From VRUE01 sp963747765 (GTDB lineage: Bacteria; Actinomycetota; Thermoleophilia; Solirubrobacterales; 70-9), in contig CAVVGH010000013.1 in the NCBI GenBank assembly GCA_963747765.1, positions 1 to 64,000 of the forward strand: a DNA stretch of 64,000 nt. Direction: 5' to 3'. Made by a program: the position numbers and the translations under genes. The number at the start of each line of letters is the position of its first letter. Positions within the stretch are counted from its first letter, which is position 1. The notes below the pieces were generated by a model, which saw only the letters and a program-made list of their open reading frames with translations, was not told where the DNA came from and did not search any database. This document shows positions 59,317-64,000 of this stretch, one piece after another.

Positions 59317-60225
59317 ATGTCGGGCAGACGCGTAGTGACTGCGATGACGCGAACCGAGAAGGCGATAAACCTGGGTGCTGTGATCGTGCCCTTCGTTGCA
59401 ACCGTGACGGCCGTGGCGCTCCTCTGGAACCGCTGGGTGAGTGCGACGGACCTGGCGATTGCCGCAGTCATGTACCCGCTGACGGCCGTCGGTGTGACGG
59501 TTGGCTTCCACCGGCTGTTGACTCACCGTTCCTTTCAGACCTCGAAGTCTCTGGAGTACGCGTTCGCCGTACTCGGGTCGATGGCCGTGCAGGGGCCCGT
59601 GATCTCATGGGTGGCGGACCACCGCAAGCATCACGCCCACACGGACAGGGACGGCGACCCACACAGCCCCCACGTCGGCCACAGCGAGGGTGCACTCGGT
59701 GTACTAACCGGGCTCTGGCACGCCCACACGGGCTGGTTGTTCTCCACACAGGGCCAGGCGGACCGGAAACGTTACGCCCCGGATCTCCGCGAGGACACGG
59801 GAATGCGGGCGATCAACCGGCACTTCCCCTTGCTTGTCCTCGCCAGCCTGGCGATCCCGGCGCTGGCCGGATACCTTGCCACCGGCACACCCGCCGGAGC
59901 GGCGACCGGATTGCTGTGGGGCGGCCTGGTGCGGATCTTCTTCGTCCACCACATCACATGGAGCGTCAACTCGGTGTGCCATTTCCTCGGCAGGCGCCGA
60001 TTCGAAACCGATGATCGCTCGACCAACGTGTTCTGGCTGTCGTTGCCCTCGCTGGGCGAGTCATGGCACCACAACCACCACGCGTTCCCACGCTCCGCGG
60101 TCCACGGTTTGAAGCGCTGGGAGCTGGACCCATCCGCTGCGATCATCGCAACCATGGAGAGGGTTGGGCTGGTCTGGAATGTGATTCGAATCTCACCCGA
60201 ACGCCAGGCCGAACGCACCGCTTGA
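59317..60225 (+). CDS. Acyl-CoA (delta-9-type) fatty acid desaturase
   Basis: 302 aa (an ATG at 59344 is an alternative start). Four membrane helices and the three His boxes of membrane diiron desaturases: HRLLTH (about 68-73), HRKHHAHTD (about 105-113) and HHNHHAFP (about 248-255), plus GLWHAHTGWLF and TWSVNSVCHFLGRR. Puts a double bond in an acyl chain to tune membrane fluidity. Adjacent to the hydroxylase gene; both modify lipids. Confidence 0.93.
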   Translation: MSGRRVVTAMTRTEKAINLGAVIVPFVATVTAVALLWNRWVSATDLAIAAVMYPLTAVGVTVGFHRLLTHRSFQTSKSLEYAFAVLGSMAVQGPVISWVADHRKHHAHTDRDGDPHSPHVGHSEGALGVLTGLWHAHTGWLFSTQGQADRKRYAPDLREDTGMRAINRHFPLLVLASLAIPALAGYLATGTPAGAATGLLWGGLVRIFFVHHITWSVNSVCHFLGRRRFETDDRSTNVFWLSLPSLGESWHHNHHAFPRSAVHGLKRWELDPSAAIIATMERVGLVWNVIRISPERQAERTA

Positions 60226-60297
60226 CCCATATTGCCGACCAACGCCGCACCGAGCACGCTGGCGATGTATGGTCGATCTCGACAGGATGACCAACCG

Positions 60298-60312
60298 CAG
60301 TCACAGTGACTG
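60298..60312 (+). promoter_or_regulatory. 15-bp palindrome upstream of the AT-hook protein gene
   Basis: CAGTCAC-A-GTGACTG is a perfect inverted repeat about 65 bp upstream of the start. CACAGTCACT recurs at 60761-60770, just after the gene's stop codon. The protein binds DNA, so autoregulation is possible. Confidence 0.45.
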
Positions 60313-60377
60313 TGTAAGACTTCCGAGTTTCAAATTACCCCGCGCGGTGAGTAAGCTGCCGGGACGAAAGGAATCCG

Positions 60378-60752
60378 ATGCCCAGTACCACCAACGTTCT
60401 CGATGAGGCTCGCGATCTCGTCCAGAAGCGCCTCGCGGAGCTCGACGAGGAGCGCAAGCGCCTTGAGCGTGCACTCGGGGAGCTCGGCGGGAAGATTGCC
60501 GCTCGCCCCGGTCGCGGTGCGGGTCGGCCTCGCAAGGCGTCCAAAGGCACAGCGCCACGTCGTCGTCGCCGTCGCAAGGGCACCCGCGCCGACCAGGCGG
60601 TGAAGCTGGTCCAGGACAATCCGGGCATCAGCGCCTCGGACATCGCCAAGTCCATGAAGATCAAACCGAACTACCTGTACCGGGTCCTCGGTGACCTCGA
60701 GAAGGAGAAGCGGGTCACCAAGAAGGGCCGTAAGTACTTCGCCGCCAAATAG
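60378..60752 (+). CDS. AT-hook and winged-helix DNA-binding protein
   Basis: 124 aa. Residues about 5-42 form a coiled coil (ARDLVQKRLAELDEERKRLE). GAGRPRKASKG (about 46-56) is an AT-hook core with a following RRRRRRKG patch. Residues about 68-122 are a winged helix (ADQAVKLVQDNPGISASDIA, then MKIKPNYLYRVLGDL and KKGRKYFAA). Looks like a small chromosome-architecture or regulatory protein. The gene ends in a strong terminator. Confidence 0.8.
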   Translation: MPSTTNVLDEARDLVQKRLAELDEERKRLERALGELGGKIAARPGRGAGRPRKASKGTAPRRRRRRKGTRADQAVKLVQDNPGISASDIAKSMKIKPNYLYRVLGDLEKEKRVTKKGRKYFAAK

Positions 60753-60774
60753 CGGTCGTCACAGTCACTTTGCA

Positions 60775-60804
60775 AAAAGGCCGGCCCAGGGGCCGGCCTT
60801 TTTG
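60775..60804 (+). terminator. Strong intrinsic terminator after the AT-hook gene
   Basis: AAAAAGGCCGGCCC-AG-GGGCCGGCCTTTTT is a perfect 14-bp stem with a 2-nt loop and a run of T on the plus strand; the A-run makes it work on the other strand also. Confidence 0.93.
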
Positions 60805-60844
60805 CTGTTCGAACCCGACGGGAAGGGCCACCCTTTCCTGGGTC

Positions 60845-60990
60845 AGCTGACTGACGGCCTCTCGCGCAGCTCGGAGTCGACCGGGTTGGACCGCCTCAGA
60901 GCAGGCCGAGCTGACTGACGGCCTCTCGCGCAGCTCGGAGTCGACCGGGTTGGACCGCCTCAGAGCAGGCCGAGCTGACTGACGGCCTCT
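60845..60990. repeat. 64-bp tandem duplication at the 3' end of mdh
   Basis: The segment AGCTGACTGACGGCCTCTCG...GCAGGCCG is repeated at 60845 and 60909, and its beginning occurs a third time at 60973 inside mdh. The mdh stop (60960-60962) and last codons (encoding EAVSQLGLL) are thus copied twice downstream. Copies are almost identical, so the event is recent. Confidence 0.9.
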
Positions 60991-61946
60991 CGCTCCTCGC
61001 GCAGCTCGGTGACGCTGGCGTCGATCCGGGGGCGTGAGAACTCGGGCACGTCCAGGCCCTCGACGATCTTCCACTCCCCACCGGAGCAGGAGCAAGGGTG
61101 GCCGCAGACCACACCCTCCGCGATGCCGTAGGAGCCGTCGGATGGCACGCCCATCGACACCCAATCTCCATCCGGGGTCCCGTTCACCCAGTCGTGAACG
61201 TGGTCGATTGCGGCATTGGCGGCGGAGGCCGCGCTGGAGGCGCCGCGCGCGTCGATGATCTCGGCTCCTCGCTTCGCCACGCGGGGAATGAACTCATCGG
61301 CGATCCACGGCTCGTCGTCGACCGCGTCCCAGGCGCTCGAGCCATCGACCTTCGCGTTGACGAGGTCCGGGTACTGGGTGGTCGAGTGGTTGCCCCAGAC
61401 GGTCATGTTGGTGACGCTGGACACCGGCTTGCCGAGCTTGTTGGCGAGCTGAGCGATCGCACGGTTGTGATCGAGGCGCAGCATCGCGTTGAATCGCTCG
61501 CGCGGAACGCCATCGGCGTTCGACATCGCGATCAGGCAGTTGGTGTTGGCGGGGTTGCCGACGACCAGCACCCTGACGTCGGTGGCCGCCCCGGCGGCGA
61601 TTGCTTCGCCCTGCGGCTTGAAGATGCCACCGTTTGCCTCCAGCAGGTCGGCGCGCTCCATGCCCGGCCCGCGCGGGCGAGCGCCGACCAGCAGCGCGAC
61701 GCCACAGCCATCGAAGGCCGGCTTTGGGTCATCGAAGATGTCGATCCTGCGCAGCAGCGGAAAGGCGCAGTCGTCCAGCTCCATCGCGGTGCCCTCGGCG
61801 GCCTTGACGGCGCCTGGAATCTCCAGCAGGCTCAGCTCCACGGGAGTGTCAGCTCCCAGCATCTGGCCGCTGGCGATCCGGAACAGCAGCGCGTAGCCGA
61901 TCTGCCCGGCGGCGCCGGTGACGGTGACTTTGACGGGAGTGCTCAC
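60960..61946 (-). CDS. mdh: Malate dehydrogenase, lactate-dehydrogenase-like family
   Basis: 328 aa, GTG start with AGGAGG 8 nt upstream. VTVTGAAGQIGYALLFRIAS is the NAD-binding loop, then VELSLLEIPGAVKAAEGTAM, ELDDCAFPLL, LVGARPRGPGMERADLL (substrate Arg residues), VVGNPANTNCLIAMSNADGV, and the catalytic VWGNHSTTQYPD. This is the group of bacterial/cytosolic MDH proteins. Oxidises malate to oxaloacetate. It follows icd on the same strand by about 45 bp. Confidence 0.96.
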   Translation of the reverse strand: MSTPVKVTVTGAAGQIGYALLFRIASGQMLGADTPVELSLLEIPGAVKAAEGTAMELDDCAFPLLRRIDIFDDPKPAFDGCGVALLVGARPRGPGMERADLLEANGGIFKPQGEAIAAGAATDVRVLVVGNPANTNCLIAMSNADGVPRERFNAMLRLDHNRAIAQLANKLGKPVSSVTNMTVWGNHSTTQYPDLVNAKVDGSSAWDAVDDEPWIADEFIPRVAKRGAEIIDARGASSAASAANAAIDHVHDWVNGTPDGDWVSMGVPSDGSYGIAEGVVCGHPCSCSGGEWKIVEGLDVPEFSRPRIDASVTELREEREAVSQLGLL

Positions 61947-61989
61947 GGGGTCGCCTCCTGAAGTCGTGATTTTTGTGAACCCAAGGTCT

Positions 61990-63204
61990 CTAAGCCATCG
62001 CCTGCGCAAGCCGCTCGTCGATCGCAGCGAGGAACTCCTGCGTGGTCAGGAACTCCTGGTCGGCACCGACGAGCAGCGCCAGGTCTTTGGTCATCTTGCC
62101 GCTTTCGACCGTCTCCACACAGACACGCTCCAGCGTCTCGGCGAACCGCGACACCTCCGGGGTTTCGTCGAGGCGGCCGCGCGCCGCGAGACCACGAGTC
62201 CAGGCGAAGATCGAAGCGATCGGGTTGGTCGATGTCGGTTTGCCTTCCTGGTGCTGGCGGTAGTGCCGCGTGACCGTGCCGTGCGCCGCCTCGGCCTCGA
62301 CCGTCTTGCCGTCGGGGCTCATCAAGACGCTGGTCATCAGGCCGAGCGAACCGAAGCCCTGCGCAACCGTGTCCGACTGCACGTCACCGTCGTAGTTCTT
62401 GCAGGCCCAGAGATACCCGCCGTCCCACTTCAGGGAGGCCGCGACCATGTCGTCGATCAGGCGATGCTCGTAGGTGAGGCCCGCGGCCTCGAAGTCAGAC
62501 TTGAACTCCGTCTCGTAGATCTCGGCGAAGAGATCTTTGAAGCGGCCGTCGTAACGCTTCAGGATCGTGTTCTTGGTCGACAGGTAGACGGGGTAGCCGC
62601 GCTCGAGCCCGTAGCGCATCGAGGCGCGGGCGAAGTCGCGAATCGAGTCGTCGACGTTGTACATCGCCATCGCCACACCCCCTCCCGGGAAATCGAACAC
62701 CTCGAGCTCGATCGGCTCGGAGTCGTCCCTGGGCGTGAAGGTGAGCGTCACCTTCCCCTCCCCCGGCACCACCATGTCCGTTGCCCGGTACTGGTCGCCG
62801 AATGCGTGGCGGCCGATGACGATCGGCTTCGTCCAGCCGGGCACCAACCTGGGGATGTTGGCGATCACGATCGGCTCCCGGAAGATCACGCCGCCGAGGA
62901 TGTTGCGAATCGTCCCGTTGGGCGAGCGGTACATCGCCTTCAGGCCGAACTCGTCCACCCGTGCCTCGTCGGGGGTGATGGTCGCGCACTTGACTCCCAC
63001 CCCGTGCTCCTTGATCGCGTTCGCGGCGTCGACCGTGATCTGGTCGTCGGTCGCGTCGCGACTCTCGATTCCGAGGTCGAAATAGACGAGATCGATATCG
63101 AGGTAGGGCAGGACCAGCTGCTCTTTGATGAAGGCCCAGATGATCCGCGTCATCTCGTCTCCGTCGAGCTCGACAACGGGGTTCTTGACTTGGATCTTGG
63201 CCAC
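61990..63204 (-). CDS. icd: NADP-dependent isocitrate dehydrogenase, eukaryotic-type
   Basis: 404 aa from GTG at 63204. NPVVELDGDEMTRIIWAFIK, CATITPDEARVDEF, YRSPNGTIRNILGGVIFREP (phosphorylatable Ser region), LSTKNTILKRYDGRFKDLF, WACKNYDGDVQSDTVAQGFG, and AAHGTVTRHYRQHQEGKPTS, NPIASIFAWTRGLA are the homodimeric IDH family motifs (related to mitochondrial and many actinobacterial forms). Makes 2-oxoglutarate and NADPH. Upstream of mdh; a TCA-cycle pair. Confidence 0.97.
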   Translation of the reverse strand: MAKIQVKNPVVELDGDEMTRIIWAFIKEQLVLPYLDIDLVYFDLGIESRDATDDQITVDAANAIKEHGVGVKCATITPDEARVDEFGLKAMYRSPNGTIRNILGGVIFREPIVIANIPRLVPGWTKPIVIGRHAFGDQYRATDMVVPGEGKVTLTFTPRDDSEPIELEVFDFPGGGVAMAMYNVDDSIRDFARASMRYGLERGYPVYLSTKNTILKRYDGRFKDLFAEIYETEFKSDFEAAGLTYEHRLIDDMVAASLKWDGGYLWACKNYDGDVQSDTVAQGFGSLGLMTSVLMSPDGKTVEAEAAHGTVTRHYRQHQEGKPTSTNPIASIFAWTRGLAARGRLDETPEVSRFAETLERVCVETVESGKMTKDLALLVGADQEFLTTQEFLAAIDERLAQAMA

Positions 63205-63292
63205 GGCGGCGGCGATCCTATCGACGGAGCGCCGGCGGGGGCGGCACGGTGGGGGAGAGCATCCGCGCGCCTCCTGGTGGCACAATCACCCG

Positions 63293-64000
63293 ATGGCCAC
63301 CATTGAGCGCGTTTCAGGAATAGACCACGAGGTCCTCAACCAGCCTCCGGCGCTGGAGGACTACAACACCTTCGACTGCGACCGGCCCCTGGTTGAGGCG
63401 GTCCGCCGCGAGGGCGCCGAGTGGGCCGAGGATCGAGTCCGCGAGCTGGGCGGAATCTGCGGCTCCCACCAGACGATTCGCTGGGGCTTCGAGGCGAACG
63501 AAAAGACTCCGGTCCTGCACACGCACGACCGTTTCGGTCACCGGATCAACGAGGTCGAGTTCGACAGCTCCTGGCACGAGCTGATGCGAATCGGAATCGC
63601 CCATGGCCTTCACGCCCTTCCCTGGCGCGAGCCGGGCCCGGGCGCCCATGTCGCCCGCGCCGCTCTGTTCATGCAGCTGGCGCAGGCGGAGGGCGGGGTC
63701 GGCTGTCCGATCTCGATGACCTACTCGGTGATCCCGCCGCTGCGCAAGCAGCCCGAGGTGGCCGAGGAATGGGAACCGCGCTTCCTCTCGCTCGACTACG
63801 ACGAGCGCCCGATCCCCGCCGATCAGAAGCGGGGGGCAATCTGCGGGATGTGGCTGACTGAGAAGCAGGGCGGCTCAGACGTGCGAGCCAACACAACGGT
63901 CGCCACGCCACTGAACGGCGGCGGGCCCGGGGGCGAGTACCGGATCGTCGGCCACAAGTGGTTCTGCTCGGCGCCGATGTGCGACGCCTTCCTGGTCCTC
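63293..64000 (+). CDS. Acyl-CoA dehydrogenase, AidB-like, 5' part (runs off the window)
   Basis: The first 236 codons are visible; the gene continues past the window end, which is why no stop is seen. MATIERVSGIDHEVLNQPPA, EDYNTFDCD, HTHDRFGHRINEVEFDSSWH, ELMRIGIAHGLHALPWREPG, GAHVARAALFMQLAQAEGGV, CPISMTYSVIPPLRKQPE and the conserved MWLTEKQGGSDVRANTT match the AidB/adaptive-response branch of acyl-CoA dehydrogenases (FAD flavoproteins). It may act on acyl-CoA or in the alkylation-stress response. Divergent from icd. Confidence 0.88.
   Translation, partial: MATIERVSGIDHEVLNQPPALEDYNTFDCDRPLVEAVRREGAEWAEDRVRELGGICGSHQTIRWGFEANEKTPVLHTHDRFGHRINEVEFDSSWHELMRIGIAHGLHALPWREPGPGAHVARAALFMQLAQAEGGVGCPISMTYSVIPPLRKQPEVAEEWEPRFLSLDYDERPIPADQKRGAICGMWLTEKQGGSDVRANTTVATPLNGGGPGGEYRIVGHKWFCSAPMCDAFLVL

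Noticed and set aside
59118..60014. A 298-codon frame across the 168-bp element and desaturase
   Set aside because: Out of frame with the desaturase, whose His boxes are complete in the 59317 frame.

Overview
This 64-kb window is high-GC, densely coded bacterial chromosome. Gene content and order point to an Actinomycetota genome, and I infer the class Thermoleophilia (Solirubrobacterales-like). The reasons are an ECF sigma factor with a long exported tail, a PucR-type regulator, an MmpL exporter, LCP and GT-C envelope genes, an alpha2-type glycyl-tRNA synthetase and an archaeal-type class I aldolase. The taxonomic call is inference; no rRNA lies in the window.

The backbone is an old Gram-positive housekeeping cluster on the minus strand, read from high to low coordinates: rsmI-metG-tatD-rsmA-ispE (37.5-32.5 kb), glmU-prs (27.3-24.9 kb), rplY-pth-echA (20.8-18.8 kb), mfd-PPIase-eno-ftsB-like-GT (18.4-9.3 kb). 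It covers isoprenoid, cell-wall and nucleotide precursors, translation, transcription-coupled repair and division. Accessory blocks break it up. 0-9 kb holds tRNA-Leu, the sigma factor, an R2-like oxidase, an inactive-looking rhomboid, an aldolase and a nuclease. 20.9-24.8 kb holds an AarF kinase, a membrane protein and a phosphodiesterase. 27.4-32.5 kb holds HdeD-like, HNH nuclease with an SOS box, tRNA-Gln, PucR and a DedA-PAP2 fusion. 37.5-47.6 kb holds a sugar kinase, LCP, FmdB, glyQS, FKBP, a BASS transporter, acyl-CoA synthetase and an R2-like/SCP2 fusion. 48.3-57.7 kb holds amidase, MmpL/TetR, GT39, lon and hsp20. 57.8-64 kb holds lipid hydroxylase and desaturase, an AT-hook protein, mdh, icd and a truncated acyl-CoA dehydrogenase.

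The most unusual content is non-coding. Five composite elements of about 0.4-0.8 kb (near 2.0-2.8, 23.2-24.0, 30.3-30.7, 39.8-40.5 and 47.8-48.3 kb) share one architecture in one orientation: 2-3 copies of a 47-nt hairpin at an exact 70-bp period, then a near-perfect ~20-bp GC-rich hairpin, then a variable tail. The best-preserved copies lie between 11-bp direct repeats, and four of five sit between convergent genes, with repeats overlapping or next to stop codons. Two shorter elements (47587-47765 and 58876-59093) share their GATGCGTATCCGG-like terminal inverted repeats. I read these as one family of non-autonomous mobile elements carrying a conserved, probably RNA- or DNA-structured cargo.

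Other notable points: pth has no ATG, GTG or TTG start and appears to begin at a CTG just after the rplY stop; an HNH endonuclease gene carries a perfect actinobacterial LexA-box core; tandem repeats start right at the stop codons of four minus-strand genes; a diiron R2-like oxidase is fused to an SCP2 lipid-carrier domain downstream of an acyl-CoA synthetase; and several compact palindromes sit inside the housekeeping operons.
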